In this document: positions 23,204 through 31,755 of the stretch, in pieces
Layout: each line of letters begins with the position of its first letter
Numbering within the stretch: position 1 is the first letter of the stretch
NCBI GenBank assembly: GCA_040751775.1
Contig: JBFMGD010000003.1
Span: forward strand, 42,545 to 106,544
Source of the DNA: JBFMGD01 sp040751775
Lineage (GTDB): Bacteria > Bacillota > Dethiobacteria > DTU022
DNA length: 64,000 bases
Reading direction: 5' to 3'
The notes under the pieces: generated by a model
What the model was told of the DNA's origin: nothing
Databases searched by the model: none
What the model saw: the letters and a program-made list of their open reading frames with translations, nothing else
Made by a program: the position numbers and the translations under genes

Positions 23204-23228
23204 CCGGCGGTAGAGCCATCAGTCTCGG

Positions 23229-23263
23229 CGGCCTGCATCCATGCAGGCCGGCCCGCTTCGGGC
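23229..23263 (+). terminator. Tandem GC-rich hairpins after the racemase-like gene
   Basis: CGGCCTGCAT and ATGCAGGCCG (23229-23250) form a perfect 10-base inverted repeat. It is followed directly by GCCCG-CTT-CGGGC (23251-23263) and a weak T-rich stretch. This probably ends the fumarase operon, though the T tract is poor. Confidence 0.5.
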
Positions 23264-23376
23264 TTTGCTTCGCCTGCGTCACGGTTCTATTATTCTGGCT
23301 CGTAAATCATGAGAAATTTCAGTGATAACATTTAGCCAGACTTTACCGGCACGTATCGATCGATCTATAATAGGAT

Positions 23377-23742
23377 ATGTTTACAGACAAAGCCGGTTAC
23401 GCTGAAACAAAGCGCATCGAAGAGATCATGCGGCTTCTCCGGGCGCATTATCCGGAAACCCGGACCGCGCTGCGGTATGAAAACCCATTCCAGCTGTTTG
23501 CCGCTGCCGTTCTCTCCGCTCAAACCACCGATGAACAAGTTAACCGGATCACCTCCGCGCTCTTTACGCGAGCATCGACAGCGCAGCAGATGGCCAAGAT
23601 GGAACCGGCGGAGTTGGCGACGCTGATTAAAGGATGCGGCCTCTACCGCAACAAGAGCAGGTTTCTGGTGGAGGCGTGCCGGCGGATCGTGCGTGATTTC
23701 GGCGGCACGCTGCCGGATCGCTTTGAAGCCTGTCGAAAATAG
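23377..23742 (+). pseudogene. nth: Endonuclease III (nth), C-terminally truncated
   Basis: The 121-residue frame matches the first half of endonuclease III, including NPFQLFAAAVLSAQTTDEQVN and the GLYRNKS segment. It stops after RFEACRK, where the family continues with LPGVGRKTA. The catalytic Lys of that motif, the catalytic Asp and the four Cys of the [4Fe-4S] cluster are therefore missing; normal length is about 210 residues. The next gene begins 28 bases after the stop, so the 3' half appears deleted rather than frameshifted. The product should not have glycosylase activity. Confidence 0.8.
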
Positions 23743-23769
23743 ATTTAAACAAATTTGAGGAGGGGTCTA

Positions 23770-26220
23770 GTGGCCTGGGTAGAGCTAAAAGCTGAAGATC
23801 TAAAATATAAGTGTGACCCATACCTGTTGCCGTACGAGACAACGGAAGCGGTGCCGCCGCTGGAAGAGATGATCGGGCAGGCCCGGGCGGTCCGGGCTAT
23901 GGAATTCGGGCTGCGGGTTAAGCGGCCGGGTTACAACATCTTTATGACCGGTTCGACCGGTACCGGCAAATCGAGTTATGCCCGTTCCATTGTCAAAAAA
24001 ATATCCGCCTCCGAACCGGTCCCGGATGACTGGTGCTATGTCTACAGCTTTCAGAATCCCGGGGAGCCGATCGCACTGAACCTGCCGGCCGGGATGGGCG
24101 CGGCTTTCTGCCATCATGTCGAGGAGCTGTTGGAGGATCTAAAGCAGACCATACCGAAGGCCTTTGACGGAGAAGATTATGAGCGGCAGAAAGCCGCTTA
24201 CATGAAAGAGTACCAGGAGGCCCGGTCTGTACACCTGGAAGAGCTGAACAAAACAGCCCTGGAGCAGGGTTTTGCTTTAAAACGAACCAGTTCCGGTTTT
24301 GTCACCGTGCCGGTAATCGATGGAGAACAGGTTAACGAAGATGACTACGCCAATTTGGATCAGGCGGTCAAGGATGAACTGGAAAAGAAATCGACCGAAA
24401 TCCAGTTGAAAGCGATGGAGATCATGCGCCGGGTCCAGGGCGCTGAAAGAGAGCTGAAAGAAAAACTGAAACAGCTGGATCAGCGCATTGCGCTTATGGC
24501 TACCGGCCACCTCTTCAACGAGCTCATGGAACAGTACAGCCTCTTTCCGGCGGTGCAGAAGTATTTGCAGGAGTTTCAGGAAGACGTGCTTTCCAACCTG
24601 CAGGAGTTTAAAGGAGAAGAAGAGGAGCAGCAGTTCCCCTTGATCTGGCTGCGTCGCCAGAGCCAGGATCAGGCCGAGATCCGCTATAAAGTCAATTTGC
24701 TGGTCGATAACCGGGAAACGGAAGGCGCGCCTGCGATTTATGAGACCAACCCGACTTACTATAACCTGCTGGGCAGGACGGAATATGAAAACCGCTTCGG
24801 GACGGTTTTTACCGACTTTACCATGGTCAAGGCCGGCGCCTTTCACCGGGCCAACGGCGGTTACCTGATTTTGCAAGCCCGTGACATCCTCTCCGGGATG
24901 CAGTCCTGGGAGGTCCTGAAGCGGGTGCTGAAAACCAGGGAAATCCGGATTGAAAATATGGGTGAACAGTTTGGCCTGGTGACCATGTCCAACTTGCGGC
25001 CGCAGCCGATTCCCCTAGAGGTAAAAGTGGTGATGATCGGCAGCCCTTACCTATACCAGCTGCTCTACCACTATGACGAAGACTTCCGCAAGTTGTTTAA
25101 AATTAAGGCCGATTTTGATGTGGAGATGGAGCGGCACGAAGATAACTGCGAGAAGATGGCCGGATTTATCTCTTATCATTGCAACCAGGAAGGGCTGCGT
25201 CATTTTGACCGTTTTGCCGTAGCCCGGATTGTCGAATTCAGCGCCCGGCAGGCCGAGCACCAGGAAAAGCTGAGCACCCGCTTCAACGATATTGTGGAGC
25301 TGCTCTACGAAGCGGATACCTGGGCTGAGTTGGAAGGAGTTGCTTTCGTCGGAGCGGCGCAGGTGGAAAAGGCGCTGGAGGAAAAAACGTTCCGGTCGAA
25401 CCGCTACGAGCAAAAAGTTGCCGAAGCGGTGGCAAAAGGGCAGATCCTGGTGGACCTGCAGGGGGAAAAAGTAGGCCAGGTCAACGCTCTGTCGGTAATC
25501 GATCTGGGAGATCACCAGTTTGGACGCCCCTCCCGCCTGACCGCGGCGGTCTACCTGGGGCGGCGGGGTATAGTCAATATCGAGCGTGAAAGCCGCCTCA
25601 GCGGCAGCATTCACGATAAAGGGGTTCTTATCTTAAACGGCTGGCTCGGTTTGCGTTACGGGCGCGCAGTGCCGCTGAATCTTTCCGCCAGCATCTGCTT
25701 TGAGCAATCTTACAGCGGCGTGGAAGGGGACAGCGCTTCGGCGGCTGAGCTGTTCTGCCTGCTATCCGCCCTGGGCGATGTGCCGGTGAAGCAGGGGCTG
25801 GCCGTAACCGGCTCTGTTAACCAAAAAGGGGAGATCCAGCCGGTGGGCGGGATTAACTTCAAAATAGAAGGTTTCTTTGACGCTTGCAAGGCGAAGGGGT
25901 TGACGGGAGAACAGGGTGTGATCATCCCCGTGCAAAACCAAAAACACCTCATGCTGAAAAACGAGATTGTTGAAGCGGTGCGGCAGGGAAACTTTCACAT
26001 CTATTGCATCTCCTCCGTAGATGAAGGGCTGGAGCTCTTAAGCGGGTTAAAAGCAGGTGAGCTGCAGCCGGACGACAGCTTCACGGCGGGCAGCTTTCAC
26101 GATCAGGTGTTACAGCAGTTGAAGCGTTTTAACGAGGTTTTGCGCGGCGAAAACGAGCATGAAGAAGCCGGCGAGCGGGACCAGGAGAAAAAGCAGGGCT
26201 GCTGCGGACGGCATGCGTGA
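23770..26220 (+). CDS. Lon-related ATP-dependent protease (AAA_32/LonB-like)
   Basis: This 816-residue protein is a Lon-family protease of the AAA_32 type. The Walker A GSTGTGKSS lies near residue 65. A long charged coiled-coil insertion spans roughly residues 130-300 (KDELEKKSTEIQLK and similar). The C-terminal Lon peptidase domain has the nucleophile Ser in EGDSASAAE and the dyad Lys in INFKIEG. A Glu/Lys-rich tail ends in GCCGRHA. GTG 23770 is chosen because GAGGAGGGG lies upstream; a TTG five codons earlier overlaps that site. It likely degrades misfolded or regulatory proteins in the cytoplasm. Nothing nearby indicates its substrates. Confidence 0.9.
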   Translation: MAWVELKAEDLKYKCDPYLLPYETTEAVPPLEEMIGQARAVRAMEFGLRVKRPGYNIFMTGSTGTGKSSYARSIVKKISASEPVPDDWCYVYSFQNPGEPIALNLPAGMGAAFCHHVEELLEDLKQTIPKAFDGEDYERQKAAYMKEYQEARSVHLEELNKTALEQGFALKRTSSGFVTVPVIDGEQVNEDDYANLDQAVKDELEKKSTEIQLKAMEIMRRVQGAERELKEKLKQLDQRIALMATGHLFNELMEQYSLFPAVQKYLQEFQEDVLSNLQEFKGEEEEQQFPLIWLRRQSQDQAEIRYKVNLLVDNRETEGAPAIYETNPTYYNLLGRTEYENRFGTVFTDFTMVKAGAFHRANGGYLILQARDILSGMQSWEVLKRVLKTREIRIENMGEQFGLVTMSNLRPQPIPLEVKVVMIGSPYLYQLLYHYDEDFRKLFKIKADFDVEMERHEDNCEKMAGFISYHCNQEGLRHFDRFAVARIVEFSARQAEHQEKLSTRFNDIVELLYEADTWAELEGVAFVGAAQVEKALEEKTFRSNRYEQKVAEAVAKGQILVDLQGEKVGQVNALSVIDLGDHQFGRPSRLTAAVYLGRRGIVNIERESRLSGSIHDKGVLILNGWLGLRYGRAVPLNLSASICFEQSYSGVEGDSASAAELFCLLSALGDVPVKQGLAVTGSVNQKGEIQPVGGINFKIEGFFDACKAKGLTGEQGVIIPVQNQKHLMLKNEIVEAVRQGNFHIYCISSVDEGLELLSGLKAGELQPDDSFTAGSFHDQVLQQLKRFNEVLRGENEHEEAGERDQEKKQGCCGRHA

Positions 26221-26342
26221 CCCCTATACCGGCTTTGCCGGCTTGGCATCGATCCGGGAAAGCGCTCCCGCAAAGAGCAGGAGGTACGGGCGGAATTTCT
26301 TATCGGAAAATCACCTTCGCCGCGGAAAAGTAGGAGGTTTCT

Positions 26343-26801
26343 ATGCATCTAGTGCTCGTTGAACCGCAAATTCCCCAGAACACGGGCAATATCGCCCGCT
26401 CCTGCGTGATGACGCACTCAACGCTGCACCTGGTGGAGCCGCTCGGTTTTTCGATCTCCCAAAAAGAGATTCGCCGGGCCGGCCTCGATTACTGGGCGCA
26501 TCTTCAGCTGCAGCTTCACGCCGACTATGGAGCGTTGCGCGAGGCCTACCCGGCCAAGCGTTTTATCTTTTTCTCCACACGCGGCACGCGTCTTTATACC
26601 GACATGGTTTACGATCCGGACGATTTCCTGGTTTTCGGTTGTGAGACCAGGGGCCTACCCGTGGAGATGACTGAAAAAGAAAGCCATCTCCTGCGCATCC
26701 CCATGGTGGAACAGATTCCCCGCTCCCTGAACCTCTCCAATTCGGTTGCGGTGGTTTTATACGAAGCGCTCAGGCAGCAGGGTTTTCCCGGGATGCGCTA
26801 A
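26343..26801 (+). CDS. trmL: tRNA (cytidine(34)-2'-O)-methyltransferase TrmL
   Basis: This 152-residue SPOUT methyltransferase modifies the wobble base of certain tRNA-Leu species with S-adenosylmethionine. Family motifs are all present: EPQIPQNTGNIAR at the start, then FGCETRGLP, and IPRSLNLSNSVAVVLYE forming the knotted SAM site. Length is normal. The ATG follows AAGTAGGAGG. It stands alone between the protease and a permease remnant. Confidence 0.95.
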   Translation: MHLVLVEPQIPQNTGNIARSCVMTHSTLHLVEPLGFSISQKEIRRAGLDYWAHLQLQLHADYGALREAYPAKRFIFFSTRGTRLYTDMVYDPDDFLVFGCETRGLPVEMTEKESHLLRIPMVEQIPRSLNLSNSVAVVLYEALRQQGFPGMR

Positions 26802-26807
26802 GGGCTG

Positions 26808-27041
26808 TCAGCAAAACCTTATAAGGATGAGCCAGGAAGTCGTTGGTATAAAATAACCCAGTTCTCTCAGTTCGCCGATTAATCCCGGTATAAGCAGGTA
26901 AAAGAAAAGAATCAAGGTGATCAGGATGATCAGCGAAGCGATCACCGCCGCTAAAAACGGTTGAATTTTTTTATGAATCAGGAAATAGTTAGTTAAAGCC
27001 AAAGTGATGAAGCTGACTGCGCTGCGTTGATCGGGTACCTT
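26808..27041 (-). pseudogene. Remnant of an AI-2E-type membrane permease
   Basis: On the minus strand about 75 residues of recognisable membrane protein remain, from RSAVSFITLALTNYFL through LIILITLILFFYLLIPGLIGEL to a TGA at 26810-26808. The pattern of two hydrophobic segments around a short basic turn (HKKIQPF) resembles the N-terminal third of AI-2E/PerM-family transporters. No start codon with ribosome site is seen, and the rest of the roughly 350-residue family is missing. I read it as a decayed fragment. The 325-base stretch between trmL and the next plus-strand gene holds nothing else. Confidence 0.5.
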
Positions 27042-27126
27042 CGTTTGCCGGGTGGTGCATATTTTTAGGGGCTGCCGGTGATAAAAACAGAGCCTCCTGA
27101 TTATTAATCTAAATGAGGTGAATAAA

Positions 27127-27435
27127 ATGGAAGGTTTTCGTGCGGTTATCGGGTTGCTTATTGTTCTGGCTTTACTATCACTCGGTTTAATCTTGCTGCC
27201 TGCGCCCGGTTTGAATTCAACGGCGGGCCTGTTTACAGCGCTGTGGCTGCCGGCAGCGCTGGCGGCGGCCGCGGCGTTTGGCCGGGAGCTATGGCAGCGG
27301 GAGCGCCTGCAGCGTGTGCGCAGAAAGCGGAAGGCGGCGGCGAAAAGGGGCGCCAAGCTCAACATTTCGGGCCGCTACAGGCGGGTGCTGGAAGGCGATG
27401 CGCCGATCAACCGGCGGGAGAGGCGGTTAGACTGA
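27127..27435 (+). CDS. Small two-segment membrane protein, unknown function
   Basis: I do not recognise this 102-residue protein. Two hydrophobic segments (AVIGLLIVLALLSLGLILLP and FTALWLPAALAAAAAFG) are followed by a strongly basic cytoplasmic tail (RLQRVRRKRKAAAKRG, then RRERRLD). ATG 27127 follows GAGGTGA. Its last 29 bases overlap the end of the convergent sporulation gene. The topology and position among ytrH/ytrI-like genes make a small envelope or sporulation role plausible, but nothing in the sequence proves it. Confidence 0.6.
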   Translation: MEGFRAVIGLLIVLALLSLGLILLPAPGLNSTAGLFTALWLPAALAAAAAFGRELWQRERLQRVRRKRKAAAKRGAKLNISGRYRRVLEGDAPINRRERRLD

Positions 27436-27844
27436 AAATAATCTCGCGGGCGATGACCACCCAGTTTACCGTGAGCAGGTAGTCCTTCTCCTCAACGGTG
27501 AATTTGCGATTGTGCAAGAGTGACAGGAGCAACTCCGGGTTGAGGTTGTCGATTCTTTCACCGACCAGTTTTCCGGTAATCTCGTGGATAATCTTGGTCA
27601 GTTCAAGCTTCGTAAACGCGGGTATCTCGCCGTTTAGTGCAATATTAACCGCGGTGATTTCCCCTTGTTCATGCGTGGCCCAGAGCGATTCCAATCTGAC
27701 CAAGCGCTCGGTGGTATCAAAAAGCGCCACCTTTAATTTTTCATTTTCCCAGTAGAGCTGTTCCAGGCGTGAGGCGTGATAAATGGTTACGATGATGCCG
27801 CCGGCCAGCGCACCGAGCAGTAAAGCGGAAAGCGTTTGCCGCAC
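27407..27844 (-). CDS. ytrI: YtrI-like sporulation membrane protein
   Basis: This 145-residue protein has an N-terminal membrane anchor (LSALLLGALAGGIIVTIY). A coiled coil follows (LEQLYWENEKLKVALFDTTERLVRLE), then a C-terminal helical domain. It lies 2 bases downstream of the ytrH gene on the same strand, matching the ytrH-ytrI order next to dnaE in Bacillus subtilis, where both are sigma-E genes needed for efficient sporulation. Sequence identity with YtrI itself is not obvious by eye; the call rests mainly on topology and gene order. Confidence 0.6.
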   Translation of the reverse strand: MRQTLSALLLGALAGGIIVTIYHASRLEQLYWENEKLKVALFDTTERLVRLESLWATHEQGEITAVNIALNGEIPAFTKLELTKIIHEITGKLVGERIDNLNPELLLSLLHNRKFTVEEKDYLLTVNWVVIAREIIFSLTASPAG

Positions 27845-27846
27845 GG

Positions 27847-28176
27847 CTATTTATCGGTTCCCAGGGAAATAATGATCAGGTAACCGAGGTGCGCACCCAA
27901 AAAGGCGCTGCAAATCAGCAGCAGCTGTTTGGCCAAATCAAAAAATTGTTTGCTGAAGACACCCGCCTCAAAAATTTTAATCACCCCGAATGTTCCCCCT
28001 AAAGCCGCCACCAGCGCCCAGATCTTCAGTTCACCGGCCAGTTCAAGCATGGTGTCCAGGGGAGGCCTCCCGGTGAAGACAGCACCCAGGGCGCCCAGAA
28101 AACTGCCGCCCAGGTTAACCCCCAGAGCGACACAGAAGGTGAGGATCAGGGTCTGCATAAATTTATCCAAGTTCAT
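27847..28176 (-). CDS. ytrH: YtrH family sporulation membrane protein
   Basis: This 109-residue protein has three hydrophobic segments. They begin near residue 9 (LILTFCVALGVNLGGSFLGA), residue 52 (IWALVAALGGTFGVI) and residue 84 (LLLICSAFLGAHLGYLII). This is the pattern and length of YtrH, a sigma-E-controlled mother-cell membrane protein. Its place divergent from dnaE, with the ytrI-like gene directly downstream, matches Bacillus subtilis. It supports the organism being a spore former. Confidence 0.82.
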   Translation of the reverse strand: MNLDKFMQTLILTFCVALGVNLGGSFLGALGAVFTGRPPLDTMLELAGELKIWALVAALGGTFGVIKIFEAGVFSKQFFDLAKQLLLICSAFLGAHLGYLIIISLGTDK

Positions 28177-28191
28177 CCATCCTTTATTTTA

Positions 28192-28221
28192 TAATTATGC
28201 GCCGCTGCAAAAGGAAATACT
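28192..28221 (-). promoter_or_regulatory. Possible sigma-E promoter of ytrH-ytrI
   Basis: On the minus strand, AGTATTT (28221-28215) lies 15 bases before GCATAATTA (28200-28192). This resembles the mother-cell sigma-E pattern (ATATT-like -35, CATA-containing -10) and sits about 16 bases upstream of the ytrH start codon. Weak but expected from the family. Confidence 0.4.
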
Positions 28222-28275
28222 TGCCGGACAGTCGAAATATTTTACGCAGAGAGATCCGGAAATGAGGTCGGAAAA

Positions 28276-31200
28276 GTGACTACACCACAATTTGTCCATC
28301 TCCATTGCCATACCGAGTACAGCCTGTTGGACGGCGCGACCCGGATCAAGCAGTTGGTTGAGCGCGCCGCCGCGTTAAATATGCCCGCTGTGGCCATAAC
28401 CGATCACGGTTCCATGTTCGGTGTGATCGACTTTTACCGCGCGGCGACCAAGGCCGGCATAAAGCCGGTGATCGGCTGTGAAGTTTACGTGGCGCCGCGT
28501 TCCCGGAAACAAAAAGAGCCGCGCGCCGACGATTACCAGTACCATCTCGTGCTGCTGGCGGAAAATCAGGCCGGTTACCGCAATCTGATGAGCCTGGTCT
28601 CCGCCGGATACCTGGAAGGGTTTTACTATAAACCGCGGGTGGACCGTGAGCTGCTCGAACGCCACGCGGCAGGGTTGATCGCCTTAAGCGGCTGCCTGGC
28701 GGGGGAAATACCTTCGCTGCTATCGCGCGGCGAGTGGGAAAAAGCGCGTGAAACAGCCGGTTACTACCGTGATCTGTTCGGCAAGGACAGCTATTTTCTG
28801 GAGCTGCAGGACCACCGCCTGCCGGAACAGGCGGCGGTGAATCAAGGTTTAATCCGGTTGTCTCGCGAGATGGATATTCCCCTGGCGGCGACGAACGACG
28901 TTCACTACCTGGCTCGTGAAGATGCCGTGGTGCATGACGTTTTGCTGTGTGTGCAAACGGCTAAAACCGTAAACGAACCGGGAAGATTGAAATTTGATTC
29001 GGAAGAGTTTTACCTCAAATCAGCCGGTGAGATGGCCGCTCTTTTCCCGGAATGTCCCGAAGCGCTGGAGAATACGCTGCGCATCGCGGAGCGGTGCCGC
29101 GTTGACTTCTCTTTTGATCAACTGTTTCTGCCGCGCTACGCGCTGCCTCCAGGAAGCAGCGCGGATCAGTATCTCAAGGAGCTTTGTCTGACCGGTCTGC
29201 GGGAACGTTACCCGGAACCGCCGGAAGAGCTGCGGCAGCGTTTGGAATATGAGTTGGGTGTTATCCAGACAATGGATTACTCCAGTTATTTCTTAATTGT
29301 CTGGGATCTGGTTCATTATGCGAAGCAGAAAGGGATCCTGGTCGGACCGGGGCGGGGCTCCGCCGCCGGGAGCCTGGTAGCGTATTGCCTGGGGATCACC
29401 AATATCGATCCGATCCGGCACGGGTTACTGTTCGAGCGTTTCCTCAACCCGGAAAGGATCTCCATGCCCGATATCGACATTGATTTCTGCGATGACAAGC
29501 GAGACCTGGTTTTACAGTATGTTATTGAAAAATACGGTCATGACCGGGTGGCCCAAATCATTACTTTCGGGACCATGGCCGCCCGGGCGGCGGTGCGGGA
29601 TGTCGGCCGCGCGCTGGCTATCCCGTACGGTGAAGTGGACCGTATCGCCAAACTGATCCCCACTGAACCGGGGATGAGCATTCCCCGGGCCCTGGAACAG
29701 AGTAAAGAGCTGCAGGAAGCGTATAAAGACGATCGCTACAGGCAGCTGCTCGATCTGTCGCAGGCGGTGGAGGGCTTGCCGCGTCATGCTTCCACGCATG
29801 CGGCCGGTGTGGTGATCGCCCGCGAACCGCTGGTCAATTATGTACCCCTGTTGAAAATCTCCGACGGCGCGGTGGTAACCCAATTTCCTATGGGCACCCT
29901 GGAGCAGCTTGGTTTGTTAAAGATGGATTTTCTGGGGTTAAAAACGCTGAGCATAATGGTGGAGACGCTGGATAATATACAGCGCTGTCACGGGCGAGCG
30001 CTTACCCCGGAGTCTATTCCTCTGGATGATCAAAGGACCTATGATCTGCTTAGCAGGGGGGAAACCACCGGTATATTCCAGTTGGAAAGCACGGGCATGC
30101 GCAACGTCCTGCGCGAGCTGCAGCCGAACAAATTTGCGGATATCATCGCGGTGGTTGCCCTCTATCGCCCCGGTCCGATGGAACAGATCCCCACTTTTAC
30201 CGGCAGCAAACACGGCAAGGTGCCGGTCAACTACCTCCACCCTGTCCTGGAGCCTATCTTAAACGAAACATACGGCGTGATCGTCTACCAAGAACAGATT
30301 ATGGAGATCGCCGCCCGTATGGCCGGTTTTTCACTGGGACAGGCTGACCTGCTGCGCCGGGCAATCGGCAAAAAGAAAAAGGAGATCCTGGATCAGCAGC
30401 AGAGCCTTTTTATCGACGGCTGCCGGGCGAACGGGTATACCCGGGAGTTGGCCGCGGAAATATACAACCTGATTCTCAAATTTGCTTCATACGGTTTCAA
30501 CAAGTCGCATGCGGCGGCGTATGCCCTGATCGCGTACCAGACGGCATACCTGAAGGCCAATTACCCGGTTGAGTTCATGGCGGCGCTGATGACCGGTTAT
30601 TGCGCGAACAGCGACAAGGTGGCCCTCTACATTGCCGATTGCAGGCATCAGGGTATCCAGGTGCTGCCGCCGGATATCAACGAGAGTGAAACCAACTTTA
30701 CCGTGGTCAGCGGCGGCCGGATTCGCTTCGGACTGGCCGCGGTAAAAAATGTGGGTTTGGGGGCGATCGATTCGATCCTGGCCGCCAGGCGTGAGAAACC
30801 TTTTCTTTCTCTAAGTGACTTCTGCACCCGGGTCGATTCGCGGCTATGCAACCGCAAGGTGCTCGAAAGCCTGGTCAAGTGCGGCGCTTTCGACTCCCTG
30901 GGCGGCCACCGGGCGCAGTACCTGGCCTGCCTGGACGAGGTGGCGGCTCATGGGCAATCCGCCCAACGGGAAAGGGAAAACGGTCAAATTTCGATGTTTT
31001 CCCTGATGGATCAAAGCAGCCGGGACGACATTTTTCAGGACCGCCTGCCCCGGATCGCGGCGTTTTCCGATAAGGAACGGTTGGCCCTGGAGAAAGAGAT
31101 GCTGGGCCTCTACATCTCAGGCCATCCACTCGAAGAGTACCGGCCGCTCATAGAACAGATGTCGAGGTTGACGCCGTGTGCCGAACTGCAGGATCTGGGT

Positions 31201-31755
31201 GACAACCGCGCTGTTACCGTGGGCGGCATCGTGGCGGCGGCGCGCTCGCTCTACACGAAGAAGGGCAAGCCGATGGCCTTCATCAAGCTTGAAGACCTGA
31301 CCGGCAGTGTGGAAGTGGTCGTTTTCAGCGATCTGTTTGAGAAGCAGGCCCCATTATTTCAGGAAGACAGCCTGCTGGTAATCAAGGGCCGGACGGATAT
31401 CAAGGAAGAAGAGGAACCGAAGATTATCGCGGAGAGCGTTTCTCCCCTGCCCAAGGATCCGCAACAGCTATTATTAAAAATCGGCGACCGGCGCGGTGTT
31501 GAAATCATGGCCCGGCTGAAGCAGATTTTAACGGCCGAAGAAGGTCAGATCCCGGTCTGCCTCTACTTTGAAAATGAGAAGAAAATGCTGCTTTTACCCG
31601 ATGCTTATTGGGTGAGGGATGATCCGGACTGCCGGCGGCGCCTCGAGAATCTGCTCGGTGAGAGTGCCGTTAAACTGCAGGATTTAAAATCGAACCTGTG
31701 GAGTATGCTATCGAAGAAGGAGGCTGCAGATGCGCAAGATCGCGGTATTAACTAG
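28276..31755 (+). CDS. dnaE: DNA polymerase III alpha subunit DnaE
   Basis: This 1159-residue protein is a DnaE-type replicative polymerase. The N-terminal PHP domain begins FVHLHCHTEYSLLDG. The palm has the GPGRGSAAGS loop near residue 356 and the catalytic aspartates in MPDIDIDF near residue 397-403. A C-terminal OB-fold region (VGGIVAAARSLYTKKGKP) follows. GTG 28276 follows GAGGTCGG. It overlaps pfkA by 26 bases, and dnaE-pfkA-pyk is a known gene order in Bacillota. In such bacteria DnaE usually works beside PolC, which is not in this window. Confidence 0.97.
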   Translation: MTTPQFVHLHCHTEYSLLDGATRIKQLVERAAALNMPAVAITDHGSMFGVIDFYRAATKAGIKPVIGCEVYVAPRSRKQKEPRADDYQYHLVLLAENQAGYRNLMSLVSAGYLEGFYYKPRVDRELLERHAAGLIALSGCLAGEIPSLLSRGEWEKARETAGYYRDLFGKDSYFLELQDHRLPEQAAVNQGLIRLSREMDIPLAATNDVHYLAREDAVVHDVLLCVQTAKTVNEPGRLKFDSEEFYLKSAGEMAALFPECPEALENTLRIAERCRVDFSFDQLFLPRYALPPGSSADQYLKELCLTGLRERYPEPPEELRQRLEYELGVIQTMDYSSYFLIVWDLVHYAKQKGILVGPGRGSAAGSLVAYCLGITNIDPIRHGLLFERFLNPERISMPDIDIDFCDDKRDLVLQYVIEKYGHDRVAQIITFGTMAARAAVRDVGRALAIPYGEVDRIAKLIPTEPGMSIPRALEQSKELQEAYKDDRYRQLLDLSQAVEGLPRHASTHAAGVVIAREPLVNYVPLLKISDGAVVTQFPMGTLEQLGLLKMDFLGLKTLSIMVETLDNIQRCHGRALTPESIPLDDQRTYDLLSRGETTGIFQLESTGMRNVLRELQPNKFADIIAVVALYRPGPMEQIPTFTGSKHGKVPVNYLHPVLEPILNETYGVIVYQEQIMEIAARMAGFSLGQADLLRRAIGKKKKEILDQQQSLFIDGCRANGYTRELAAEIYNLILKFASYGFNKSHAAAYALIAYQTAYLKANYPVEFMAALMTGYCANSDKVALYIADCRHQGIQVLPPDINESETNFTVVSGGRIRFGLAAVKNVGLGAIDSILAARREKPFLSLSDFCTRVDSRLCNRKVLESLVKCGAFDSLGGHRAQYLACLDEVAAHGQSAQRERENGQISMFSLMDQSSRDDIFQDRLPRIAAFSDKERLALEKEMLGLYISGHPLEEYRPLIEQMSRLTPCAELQDLGDNRAVTVGGIVAAARSLYTKKGKPMAFIKLEDLTGSVEVVVFSDLFEKQAPLFQEDSLLVIKGRTDIKEEEEPKIIAESVSPLPKDPQQLLLKIGDRRGVEIMARLKQILTAEEGQIPVCLYFENEKKMLLLPDAYWVRDDPDCRRRLENLLGESAVKLQDLKSNLWSMLSKKEAADAQDRGIN

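Noticed and set aside
23743..23769. Frameshifted continuation of nth after its stop
   Set aside because: Only 27 bases remain before the next gene, so the missing half cannot be encoded there in any frame.
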